Shown here: piece after piece, positions 15,878 to 23,563 of the stretch | Numbering within the stretch: the stretch's first letter is position 1 | How the letters are laid out: the number at the start of each line of letters is the position of its first letter | NCBI GenBank assembly: GCA_900552475.1 | Contig: USAC01000001.1 | Span: forward strand, 35,369-99,368 | Direction of reading: 5' to 3' | Source of the DNA: an uncultured Eubacteriales bacterium | GTDB taxonomy: Bacteria > Bacillota > Clostridia > Oscillospirales > Oscillospiraceae | DNA: 64,000 nucleotides | Translations under genes and position numbers: made by a program | Notes under the pieces: model-generated | What the model was told of the DNA's origin: nothing | What the model saw: the letters and a program-made list of their open reading frames with translations, nothing else | Databases searched by the model: none

Positions 15878-16756
15878 ATGAACACCCCAGTGATCGCACT
15901 GCTCTATGACTTTGACAAGACGCTCTGCACCACGGACATGGAGGATTACACCTTCATCCCCGCCCTCGGCTATACGCCCGGCGAGTTCTGGGGCAGAGCC
16001 AACGACTTCGGCCGCGAAAACCGGATGGACGGACTGCTCGCCTATATGTACACGATGATGCAGGAGTGCCGCCGGCAGGGAATCCGGCTCGACCGGGAGT
16101 TTCTGGTGCGCTGCGGCGAGGGGATCGAGCTGTTCCCCGGCGTGCGCGAGTGGTTCGGCCGCATCAACGCCTTCGGCGCGCAGCTCGGCGTGACGGTCGA
16201 GCACTATGTCATCTCCTCCGGCCTGCGCGAGATCATCGAGGGCAGCGGCATCAGCCATGAGTTCCGCGAGATCTACGCCTGCGAGTTTTTCTACGACGAA
16301 AACGGCCTCGCCTCGTGGCCGAAGCTCGACGTCAACTTCACGAACAAGACCCAGTTCGTCTACCGCATCAACAAGGGGATCCTCGACGTCGCGCGCGACA
16401 AGGAGCTCAACGCCTCCATGCCCGACGACAGCAAGCGCGTCCCCTTCCGCAACATGATCTACATCGGCGACGGCCTGTCGGACGTCCCGTGCATGAAGAT
16501 GATGCGCGCCTACGGCGGACAGGCCATCGCCGTCTATCAGGAGGATAACCGCGCCGGGGTGGAGGATCTGCTGAGCAAGGGGCGGGTGGACTTCATCTTC
16601 CCCGCCGACTACCGCGCGGGGATGGGGCTTGATACCACGGTGCAGAACATCATCCGCAAGATGACCATCACCGACGCGCTGGCCGAGGAGAATGCGCGCC
16701 AGTTCCGCCAGATCGGCAAGAGCGGCCTGCCGTATCAGGCCAGTCTCTTTGAATAA
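15878..16756 (+). CDS. HAD-superfamily phosphatase-like protein
   Basis: 292 residues. HAD motif I is YDFDKTLCTT (nucleophile Asp and Asp+2) at residues ~11-20. Motif II is VISSGLREI, and motif IV is IYIGDGLSDVPCMKMM. The middle region (residues ~30-110) is a helical cap. The C-terminal ~60 residues after DNRAGVEDLLSKGRVDF are poorly conserved. It is probably a phosphatase of small metabolites or phosphoserine-like substrates; the substrate cannot be assigned. The ATG is preceded by GGAAGGAGA. truA begins 13 nt downstream, so they are likely cotranscribed. Confidence 0.85.
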   Translation: MNTPVIALLYDFDKTLCTTDMEDYTFIPALGYTPGEFWGRANDFGRENRMDGLLAYMYTMMQECRRQGIRLDREFLVRCGEGIELFPGVREWFGRINAFGAQLGVTVEHYVISSGLREIIEGSGISHEFREIYACEFFYDENGLASWPKLDVNFTNKTQFVYRINKGILDVARDKELNASMPDDSKRVPFRNMIYIGDGLSDVPCMKMMRAYGGQAIAVYQEDNRAGVEDLLSKGRVDFIFPADYRAGMGLDTTVQNIIRKMTITDALAEENARQFRQIGKSGLPYQASLFE

Positions 16757-16769
16757 CGGAGGATCCGCT

Positions 16770-17507
16770 TTGAACAAGAACTACAAACTCACCATCGCCT
16801 ATGACGGGTCGCGCTTTTTCGGCTGGGAGCGCCAGCCGGGGCGCGCCACGATTCAGGGAAAGCTCGAGACCGTGCTGGCAAAGCTCACCGGCGCGCCGGC
16901 CGATGTGATCGGTGCGGGGCGCACGGACGCGGGCGTTCACGCCCGCGCCATGGTCGCGAGCGTCCGGCTCGATACCGACCTCTCGCCCGAGGAAATCCGC
17001 GACTATCTCAACCGCTACCTCCCCGACGCCATCGCCGTGCGCGAGGTGAAGGAGGCGGGCGAGCGCTTCCACGCGCGCTACAACGCGCTGGGGAAAACGT
17101 ACCGCTACACCTGCTTCGACGGGCCGGTCAAGCCCGTCTTTGACCGGAAATACGTCACCATGCTGGACTTCCGCCCCGATCTGGAGCGGATGCAGCGCGC
17201 GGCGGCGCTGCTCACCGGGGAGCACGACTTCATGAGCTTCTGCGGCAATCCGCGTATGAAGAAGTCTACCGTCCGTCTCGTCGATTCCATCACCGTGGAG
17301 CGCCGCCGTGACCGGATCATCTTCACGTTTCACGGGACGGGCTTTCTGCAGAACATGGTGCGTATCCTCGTGGGGACGCTGCTGGAGATCGGCCGCGGCC
17401 GCTGGGAGCCGGAGTACGTCCTCGACCTGCTCGCCGCCCGCGACCGTAAGCTCGCCGGCCCGACCGCCCCGCCGGAGGGACTGTGTTTGATGAAAGTGGA
17501 CTACTAA
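16770..17507 (+). CDS. truA: tRNA pseudouridine(38-40) synthase TruA
   Basis: 245 residues from a TTG start chosen for its GGAGGA site (16758-16763) 6 nt upstream. The N-terminal IAYDGSRFFGWERQP and the catalytic motif GAGRTDAGVHA, with Asp near residue 55, are diagnostic. ARYNALGKTYRYT and FHGTGFLQNMVRILVGTL complete the active-site cleft. It isomerises uridines 38-40 in the anticodon arm. A strong terminator follows. Confidence 0.96.
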   Translation: MNKNYKLTIAYDGSRFFGWERQPGRATIQGKLETVLAKLTGAPADVIGAGRTDAGVHARAMVASVRLDTDLSPEEIRDYLNRYLPDAIAVREVKEAGERFHARYNALGKTYRYTCFDGPVKPVFDRKYVTMLDFRPDLERMQRAAALLTGEHDFMSFCGNPRMKKSTVRLVDSITVERRRDRIIFTFHGTGFLQNMVRILVGTLLEIGRGRWEPEYVLDLLAARDRKLAGPTAPPEGLCLMKVDY

Positions 17508-17551
17508 AAGAAGAAGCCGCAGCGAATCTGCGGGCTGCATGAAACAGTGAA

Positions 17552-17587
17552 CAGACACAGCGGGATCATCCGCTGTGCCTGTTTTTG
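17552..17587 (+). terminator. Intrinsic terminator after truA
   Basis: CAGACACAGCGG (17552-17563) pairs with CCGCTGTGCCTG (17570-17581) and is followed by five T. Confidence 0.85.
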
Positions 17588-17640
17588 GTTCATTTGATTT
17601 GCCAAACAGCTGGAATGGCACGCTCCTCGAGCGTTCCTTA

Positions 17641-17789
17641 CCTCTCCCTTTGGGAGAGGTGGCCGAGCGCAGCGAGGACGGAGAGGGGAAACACGCTGTA
17701 CGTTCTCAAATGGATTTTATCATGCAAGAGGGCTGCAAGGCCCTCTCAGTCACCTGCGGTGACAGCTCTCCCAAGGGGAGAGCCAAAGG
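17641..17789. repeat. MITE-like palindromic repeat
   Basis: Two self-complementary ends, CCTCTCCCTTTGGGAGAGG (17641-17659) and GCTCTCCCAAGGGGAGAGC (17765-17783), enclose GGCCGAGCGCAGCGAGGACG and a short A/T-rich centre. From memory, similar sequences are common between genes in related Clostridia. It has no coding potential. The remaining gap to 17956 holds a repeat tail and a hairpin (next entry). Confidence 0.65.
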
Positions 17790-17860
17790 CCTGTACCCGC
17801 TGCATAGCCTGTTGGCATGAAGTGTTTTACGACTGACCGGCAAAGCTGGGAATTTCTTTT

Positions 17861-17883
17861 TAGCGGCGCGAACTCTGTGAGAC
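17861..17883 (+). repeat. Mosaic hairpin repeat, copy C (tail only)
   Basis: Only the terminal part GCGGCGCGAACTCTGTGAGAC is present, without the upstream hairpins. An 11-bp hairpin follows directly (GCACCTGTCCT 17885-17895 with AGGACAGGTGC 17902-17912), as terminators follow the other copies, but with no clear T run. Confidence 0.6.
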
Positions 17884-17956
17884 TGCACCTGTCCTGTTTA
17901 TAGGACAGGTGCAGCGGTATATTGTGAGCAGAAAGAGAGAAAGGACGGATGCCTAC

Positions 17957-18769
17957 ATGAACCCGATTGGATTTGCCAAGGAGTGTGTTTCCTCCCGCAC
18001 AGAGAGCCGCGCGGTGGAGCGGCGGGCGGCGGAGCCCGTGCCGTCCGTCGTGCAGGTCTACTTCCCCTCGCGCAGCCGCGAGCTGTCCTACTACAACGAC
18101 CGTTTTGACCTCCGTGAGGGCGACACCGTCTTTGTGGGCGGAAAGCTCGCCGGGGAGCGCGGACAGGTCACCGACGTGCGCACGAGCTTCAAGATCAAGG
18201 CCGCGGATTATAAAAAGGTCATCGCGCAGGCCGACGTGCGCGTCGAGGGCGAGTTCCGCCCGCTGGGGGCGCACATGGTTACGTTTGACCGCGGCGCGCT
18301 CCCGTTTGAGCAGGTACGCACATGGCTGCTGCCGCCGGAGGAAGAGGGCGAATACTACGTCCACTACAGCGACAAGCGCATGCCGCTCGGTGACTTCGGC
18401 GCGCTGCATATCTCAAACGACGTCCGAGAGCGCGGGCAGTTCTATTTCCTGACTGACCATGTGCGCTATCTCTCCCTCGATGGGGTGGAGGGACGCGCCG
18501 TCGTGGAGGGAACGCGAGGCTATGCCGTGGAGTTCCGGTATGAGGACGGACAGATCAGCCGCCTGAACTGCAGCTGTCCCTGCGGATATCACTGTAAGCA
18601 CGAGGTTGCGGTGATGCTCCAGCTCAAGCGGACGCTTGGGCAGATCGAGAGAAGCTACGATGCCGCGTGGCGGCGCAGCCGGTACTTCGCGCTTGTGCAT
18701 GCGCCGCTGCTGCTGTCCATGGCCGTCAGCGGCAACCCGGACGCCGTGCTTCACCTGACGCAGACCTGA
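17957..18769 (+). CDS. SWIM zinc-finger domain protein
   Basis: 270 residues from an ATG at 17957, behind AAAGGA; an earlier in-frame ATG at 17909 lies inside a hairpin and is less likely. The SWIM signature CxC...CxH is visible as CSCPCGYHCKHEVAVML near residue 208. The rest (EGDTVFVGGKLAGERGQVTDV, later MPLGDFGALHISNDVR) is not a domain I recognise. SWIM modules bind DNA or protein and are usually part of SNF2 helicase systems, but no helicase gene is adjacent here. It lies alone between truA and the reverse-strand radical SAM pair. Confidence 0.75.
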   Translation: MNPIGFAKECVSSRTESRAVERRAAEPVPSVVQVYFPSRSRELSYYNDRFDLREGDTVFVGGKLAGERGQVTDVRTSFKIKAADYKKVIAQADVRVEGEFRPLGAHMVTFDRGALPFEQVRTWLLPPEEEGEYYVHYSDKRMPLGDFGALHISNDVRERGQFYFLTDHVRYLSLDGVEGRAVVEGTRGYAVEFRYEDGQISRLNCSCPCGYHCKHEVAVMLQLKRTLGQIERSYDAAWRRSRYFALVHAPLLLSMAVSGNPDAVLHLTQT

Positions 18770-18778
18770 GATTTCGTC

Positions 18779-18809
18779 TTGCGCCGTGGCGGCGCGAACT
18801 CTGCGAGAC
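18779..18809 (+). repeat. Mosaic hairpin repeat, copy D (last hairpin and tail)
   Basis: Reduced copy: GCGCCG/CGGCGC hairpin then GAACTCTGCGAGAC, starting 10 nt after the SWIM gene stop. A terminator follows within 12 nt. Confidence 0.75.
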
Positions 18810-18819
18810 ATTTGGGACA

Positions 18820-18858
18820 GATTAAGAGCCGGAGATTTTCTCCGGCTCTTAATCTTCG
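18820..18858. terminator. Bidirectional intrinsic terminator
   Basis: Perfect 15-bp stem GATTAAGAGCCGGAG (18820-18834) with CTCCGGCTCTTAATC (18840-18854), between the convergent SWIM gene and the Cys-tail gene. The T run is short in both directions. Confidence 0.75.
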
Positions 18859-18868
18859 ATCATGCAGG

Positions 18869-19936
18869 TTACTCCTCCACTTTTTTGGTCAGAGAATCGT
18901 CGAGGTGGATGGCGCCGTAGAGGTTCTTGGCGCTGCAGCCCGCGCGGCCGCCGCCGGCGCAGGCACACGCGCACGCACAGGCGCAGCTGCTGGCGCAGGC
19001 GCAGTGTCCGCCACCCCCACCGAAGCCTCCTCCGCCAAACCCGCCGCCGCGGCTGCCGCCGCCGAAGCCGCCGCTGCGGTGAGACGGGGGCGGCGCGGGA
19101 CGGCGCTTCATGCCGACGCTGCCGGGCTTCGGGCGGCCGTCCGGCCCCGCCGGGAACCACAGGTTGTTGACGAACACATACCGCGGCGCGCAGAAGCCGC
19201 CCCGGTACCCGTCGGAAGCGCGCGTGATGGCATAGACGATGCAGAACACCATAACCATCACGATCACCAGCGAAATCATGGCCACGATCCGACTGTCGCC
19301 GTCGTCCTGCGGCTCGTAATAATCCGCGCTGCCGCTCTCGTCGAGCGCCGTGGGCCAGTTGTCATAGCGGACGGAGATGTTCAGCCGCTCGCCGTGGGAG
19401 AGATTCTCGCGCTCAAGGATGTAGGGGGTTGGTCCCGATGCGCCGGAGACGGAGCTGGCGGTGACGCCGTCCGGATCTGTCCAGGTGAGCGTCATCTGCC
19501 CGACGCGCGCCTCGTCGAACCAGCCGGGCGTGTAGTCATAGGTGACGGCGCCGCCATCGAGGTTATACATGTACTCCTGCGTCCAGGAGTAGGCGAAGAG
19601 GATCGTTTCGCCGTCGTCATAGCCACGGACGAAGTAGACGTACATGTAGCTGTTGTCATAGCTCAGACGGTCGATGTTGGCCGTGAGGGCGGTTTCATTC
19701 CGGATAGAGCCGTTCGGCAGGCCGATCTTCACCCACTCGACCGGCCCCTCGTCGAGCACCTGCCACTCGATCTGCACCCGGATGTCCAGACTGCCGTCGT
19801 CGGTATTGGGAGTGACGCTGATGTCATAGCTTGCGATATAGTCGAGGTCGGCGGCTTCGGCGCGCTGCGCAAAGAGCGGCAGCAGGCAGAGCGCCAGCGC
19901 AAGGCACGCGCAAAGAGCCGTGATTTTCCGTTTCAT
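18869..19936 (-). CDS. Secreted/membrane protein with Gly-rich and Cys-Ala repeat C-terminus
   Basis: 355 residues from an ATG with GGAGGG upstream. A signal peptide spans about 1-28 (KITALCACLALALCLLPLF, cut near RAEA). A beta-rich extracytoplasmic region, resembling DUF2207-type proteins, runs to about residue 215. One transmembrane helix follows (IVAMISLVIVMVMVFCIVYAI). The cytoplasmic C-terminus has Gly-rich GGFGGGSRGGGFGGGG, then HCACASS, CACACACACA and GGGRAGC: eight cysteines in about 24 residues. The radical SAM/SPASM gene ends 2 nt upstream and holds the ribosome binding site, so translation is coupled. The tail is the natural candidate substrate for that enzyme; this is inference. 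Function otherwise unknown. Confidence 0.75.
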   Translation of the reverse strand: MKRKITALCACLALALCLLPLFAQRAEAADLDYIASYDISVTPNTDDGSLDIRVQIEWQVLDEGPVEWVKIGLPNGSIRNETALTANIDRLSYDNSYMYVYFVRGYDDGETILFAYSWTQEYMYNLDGGAVTYDYTPGWFDEARVGQMTLTWTDPDGVTASSVSGASGPTPYILERENLSHGERLNISVRYDNWPTALDESGSADYYEPQDDGDSRIVAMISLVIVMVMVFCIVYAITRASDGYRGGFCAPRYVFVNNLWFPAGPDGRPKPGSVGMKRRPAPPPSHRSGGFGGGSRGGGFGGGGFGGGGGHCACASSCACACACACAGGGRAGCSAKNLYGAIHLDDSLTKKVEE

Positions 19937-19938
19937 GC

Positions 19939-21327
19939 TCAGCAGCCCTCCTTTCCGCGGTTTCCGGTCTGCAGCTGGCAGATGTGTTCCATCTTCGCGC
20001 TCTCGGCGCGGATGGCGCGGCAGGCTTCGCCGTCCCAGATGGCGGGCCAGTCGTCCGTGAGAATGTTCCCGAGCGCCGTGCCGCCGAGCCAGCTCTGACA
20101 CGGGATGACCGTCCCGTCCGGGGCGACGGCCATGTTGCTCAGACACGCGCCGCAGCTCGGGATGAGGTGCAGGCCGAGCGCGTGGAGCGTCTGCTCCGGG
20201 AGCCAGCCGGGGCTGGTGAAGTCCAGCTCCATCGAGAGCTCATGCGCGGCGGCGACGGCGCTTTGCAGAATCTCCGTCAGCTCCTCCGCGGAAAGGCGCG
20301 TCGCGCGGCTCTCCGCCCCCTCGGCCCCGCCGGAGGGGATCAGCCCCGAGCAGGTGGCGTACCGCACGCCGAGCGCGGCGGCGAAGCGGAGCGTCGCGGC
20401 GTAGTCGCGGTTTAAGCTGCACAGCGGCGTGTTGACCGACACGATGAGCCCCGCGTCCACGGCATTGCGGATGCCCCGCACCGTCTCGTCAAAGCCCGGC
20501 GCGCCGACGAGGGCATTGTGCGCCTCGGCGTCCGCGGCGTAGAGCGTGACCTGCACACTGTCAAGGCTCGCCTCCGCGAGCGCGCGGCAGAGCTGCGGCG
20601 TGAGGAGCCGCCCGTTCGTGTTGAGCCGCGTGACGAACCACTGCGCCGCGTCCACCAGCTCCACGAGGTCATCGCGCAGCGTCGGCTCGCCGCCGGTGAA
20701 CGTCACCTGCGGGATGTTCGCCGCGCGCAGCCGCGCGAGCACGTCCTTCCACTCTGCTGTTGTCAGCTCGCGGCTCTCGCCCATCGGCTGCCCGGCGGCG
20801 TAGCAGTGCAGACACTTCTGGTTGCAATGCCACGCGCCGCCACGCGTCATGGCGCTGACCATGAGATCCATCCGGTGCGGGGCAGACATCTTGTCGGCGT
20901 ATTCGCCGAGCGTCAGCGCGCCGACGGCCACGTCCGGCTCGCGCCCCTGCGCGATGGCGACGAGCGAGCGGAGCATGAGCTCGAGATCCTCCTGCAGCAG
21001 CGCGCGGTCCGTGCGCGGATAGGTGCGGTGCGTCTCGTCAACGGCGCCGCGCACCATCCCGGCCCAGTCCTCCTCGCTGATCTCGCAGCCGGAGAACGGT
21101 TCGAGCCGATCCGTGAAGTTCGCCAGCAGCACGGCCCACGACAGCGTCAGCGGCACGAGCTGCGCCCCGTTGAGCAGCAGCAAAAACGGATCCTCGGGGC
21201 TTTCCGTCCGCGGCGGGATCATGTGGATGCGCACGACGCCCGGCCCCTTCGGGTCGAGCGTGATATGCCGCACGCACGACAGATGCGCGCGGCGGTAGCG
21301 CTTTTCGCGCCAGGTCATATGGGACAT
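19939..21327 (-). CDS. Radical SAM/SPASM-type enzyme, candidate peptide modifier
   Basis: 462 residues. The N-terminal ~150 residues contain a segment that could be a recognition domain (LLLNGAQLVPLTLSWAVLL). The radical SAM cluster motif is CNQKCLHCYAAG near residue 168, followed by VTFTGGEPTLRDDLVEL and LNTNGRLLT. The C-terminal auxiliary-cluster region has CGACLSNMAVAPDGTVIPC and later cysteines, the last at the very C-terminus, as in SPASM proteins that modify peptides or proteins. It is the first gene of a two-gene operon with the Cys-Ala tail protein. Thioether crosslinking or another Cys modification is likely, but the chemistry cannot be read from sequence. The ATG has GGAGGG upstream. 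Confidence 0.85.
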   Translation of the reverse strand: MSHMTWREKRYRRAHLSCVRHITLDPKGPGVVRIHMIPPRTESPEDPFLLLLNGAQLVPLTLSWAVLLANFTDRLEPFSGCEISEEDWAGMVRGAVDETHRTYPRTDRALLQEDLELMLRSLVAIAQGREPDVAVGALTLGEYADKMSAPHRMDLMVSAMTRGGAWHCNQKCLHCYAAGQPMGESRELTTAEWKDVLARLRAANIPQVTFTGGEPTLRDDLVELVDAAQWFVTRLNTNGRLLTPQLCRALAEASLDSVQVTLYAADAEAHNALVGAPGFDETVRGIRNAVDAGLIVSVNTPLCSLNRDYAATLRFAAALGVRYATCSGLIPSGGAEGAESRATRLSAEELTEILQSAVAAAHELSMELDFTSPGWLPEQTLHALGLHLIPSCGACLSNMAVAPDGTVIPCQSWLGGTALGNILTDDWPAIWDGEACRAIRAESAKMEHICQLQTGNRGKEGC

Positions 21328-21366
21328 AGGCGGCCCTCCTGCCTTCGTTACAGATTTTGTATGCCT

Positions 21367-21396
21367 ATCGTATCACACCCACCGCCGTCCGCGCAA
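21367..21396 (-). promoter_or_regulatory. Probable SigA promoter of the radical SAM operon
   Basis: Minus strand TTGCGC (21391-21396), 18-nt spacer, TACGAT (21367-21372), 40 nt upstream of the radical SAM start. It lies in the divergent region shared with the lipoprotein gene, whose own -10 is probably TATGAT at 21461-21466. Confidence 0.55.
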
Positions 21397-21504
21397 GTCT
21401 GCCGCCGCCATCCGGCGCAAAAAGCGAAAAGAAGGGCTACCAAAACGGGCGCGGTTGTGCTATGATTATCATGTATGATTATAAGCAGAAAAGGAGGGAT
21501 CCGC

Positions 21505-22827
21505 TTGCGGCATTGGAAGACGAAGCTCACCGCACTCTGTGCGGCCGCGGCGATGCTGCTGCCGATGACGGGCTGCTCGCTCACCGCCTCGGCGGAGGAG
21601 CTGTTCACCCTGCCGGAGTTCCCGGTGGAGTATACGGGTCTGTCGAACCAGCTCAACGCCCTGCTTGGTCAGGGCTATGAATACGTCTCACCCTCCAGCG
21701 GCCGGAATATCCAGTCCGTCCAGATGACGGATCTCAACGGCGACGGATATGAGGAGGCGGTGGCCTTCTTCCGCGCGCCGAGCGGGGAAAAACCGCTGAA
21801 AATCGTGATTTTCCGCCCCACGAAGGACTCGTTTGAGCAGCTGTGTACCATTGAGAGCAGCGGCTCGGCCATCAACCGCGTCAGCTATCAGGATCTCAAC
21901 GGCGACGGGACGATGGAGCTGGTCGTCGGCTGGCGCATCAGCGCCGACGTGCAGACGGTCACCGTCTATGAGATTGCACCCGACCCGGTCGTGCTCATGC
22001 AGAGCAGCTATCAGAGCGCCATTTTGCAGGATCTCGACGGCGACGGCGTCATGGATCTGCTCGTGATCCACGCGGGCACGAAGGGCAACGGCGTCATGGA
22101 CTTCTACCACTGGCAGGTCGGCGAGCAGAAGCCTGTGGCGAGCGACTGCGCGCTCAGCTCGACAATGGCCGAGCTATCGGCGGGCAGCTTCATCGCGGGG
22201 GAGCTCTCGGACGGGACGCCCGCGGCCTTCATCACCGGCGTCAGCAGCAGCCAGCAGGCCGTGACGGACGCGGTGATCTGGAGCGGGGACAAGCTCGTGA
22301 ACGTCTCACTCCCGCGCGGCGGCAGCGTCTCGCGCATCGCGGCCGACTATCAGCAGTGGAAGCCGCAGGACATCAACAGCGACGGCATCACGGAGCTGCC
22401 CAGCCCGCAGACCCCCGCGCAGGAGCGCACCTCGGGCGACGATATCATCCGCTGGGCGCAGGTGTCGAAAAGCGGCAGCCTGACGACCGTTGACTGCACC
22501 TACCACAGCCTGACCGGCGGGTGGTACTTCCGCCTGCCGCAGAGCTGGTGGAGCCGCACGAGCTATACCGAGGGGGCGGGGAGCTCCAACGAGAGCCAGC
22601 TCACGCTTCTGGTGGACGGGACGCCCGTGTGTACGATCTACGCCCTCACGGGCGAAAACCGCGAGAACCGCGCCCTGCGCGGCAACCGCATCATCCTGCG
22701 CCGCCAGACGGGCGTGATCTACGCCGCGGAGCTGCTCGGCGGCGCGTCGGACGTCGGGCTCGACGAGGCGCTGCTGCGCCAGAACTTCAACCTGGCCGTC
22801 AGCGGCTGGAGCACCGAGAAATACTGA
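21505..22827 (+). CDS. FG-GAP/VCBS-like lipoprotein
   Basis: 440 residues from a TTG start behind AAAGGAGGG; the earlier in-frame ATG at 21475 lies upstream of that site. The signal sequence ends in a lipobox-like PMTGC, so the protein is probably lipid-anchored outside the cell. Calcium-binding-type repeats appear as DLNGDGYEEAV, DLNGDGTMELVV, DLDGDGVMDLLV and DINSDGITEL, the pattern of beta-propeller FG-GAP/VCBS blades. It lies 11 nt upstream of a response regulator and histidine kinase, forming one operon. It may feed information to the kinase, but the ligand is unknown. Confidence 0.75.
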   Translation: MRHWKTKLTALCAAAAMLLPMTGCSLTASAEELFTLPEFPVEYTGLSNQLNALLGQGYEYVSPSSGRNIQSVQMTDLNGDGYEEAVAFFRAPSGEKPLKIVIFRPTKDSFEQLCTIESSGSAINRVSYQDLNGDGTMELVVGWRISADVQTVTVYEIAPDPVVLMQSSYQSAILQDLDGDGVMDLLVIHAGTKGNGVMDFYHWQVGEQKPVASDCALSSTMAELSAGSFIAGELSDGTPAAFITGVSSSQQAVTDAVIWSGDKLVNVSLPRGGSVSRIAADYQQWKPQDINSDGITELPSPQTPAQERTSGDDIIRWAQVSKSGSLTTVDCTYHSLTGGWYFRLPQSWWSRTSYTEGAGSSNESQLTLLVDGTPVCTIYALTGENRENRALRGNRIILRRQTGVIYAAELLGGASDVGLDEALLRQNFNLAVSGWSTEKY

Positions 22828-22838
22828 AAGGAGACACC

Positions 22839-23525
22839 ATGAAAAAGGTAATGGTACTGGAGGACGAGTCCAGCATCCGCAGTTTTATCGTCATCAATCT
22901 GCGCCGCGCCGGGTATGAGGTCATCGAGGCCGAGACGGGCGAGGAGGCGCTGGAAAAGCTGCAGCAGAACCACGATATCCGCGTGGCGCTGCTCGATATC
23001 ATGCTGCCGGGCATCGACGGGTTCGAGGTCTGCCGCCGCATCCGCGCGACGAACGCGCAGATCGGCATCATTATGCTGACCGCCCGCTCGCAGGAGATGG
23101 ACAAGGTCACGGGCCTGATGACCGGCGCGGACGACTATGTCACAAAGCCGTTTTCCCCAGCGGAGCTGACGGCCCGCGTCGACGCGCTCATGCGCCGCAG
23201 CGGCGGCGCGTCGGAAGAGAGCAGCGGCGAGATCAGCCAGCCGCCGTTCCTGCTCAACACGCGTAACCGCACGCTCGAGAAAAACGGCCAGCGCATCAAG
23301 CTCACGCAGGTGGAGTATTCCATCATGCGCATGTTCATGGAAAATCCCGGCAAGGCCCTCTCCCGCGAGGAGATTCTGGACATGGTCTGGGGGCGGAACT
23401 ACTTCGGCGAGCTGAAGATCGTCGACGTCAACATCCGCCGCCTGCGCCTGAAGATTGAGGACAACGCCACCAACCCTGTCTACATCACCACGGTCTGGGG
23501 CTATGGATACAAATGGGGCTTCTGA
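22839..23525 (+). CDS. OmpR/PhoB-family response regulator
   Basis: 228 residues. The receiver domain spans about 1-120: acidic pocket VLEDESS, phosphoacceptor Asp in VALLDIMLPGIDGFE near residue 56, Thr in MLTARS and Lys in VTKPFSPAEL. The winged-helix output domain (about 130-228) ends VYITTVWGYGYKWGF. The ATG follows GAAAGGAGACACC. It is between the lipoprotein and the cognate kinase, and should be phosphorylated by it. Target genes are unknown. Confidence 0.94.
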   Translation: MKKVMVLEDESSIRSFIVINLRRAGYEVIEAETGEEALEKLQQNHDIRVALLDIMLPGIDGFEVCRRIRATNAQIGIIMLTARSQEMDKVTGLMTGADDYVTKPFSPAELTARVDALMRRSGGASEESSGEISQPPFLLNTRNRTLEKNGQRIKLTQVEYSIMRMFMENPGKALSREEILDMVWGRNYFGELKIVDVNIRRLRLKIEDNATNPVYITTVWGYGYKWGF

Positions 23526-23563
23526 GCCCCACGCCCGAAAGCGGGAAAGGAGAGTGTCACGCG

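Noticed and set aside
14933..16777. 614-codon reverse open frame opposite sepF, divIVA and the HAD gene
   Set aside because: It runs antisense across three recognisable genes and across the divIVA terminator, with low-complexity Leu/Arg/Gly sequence and no ribosome binding site.
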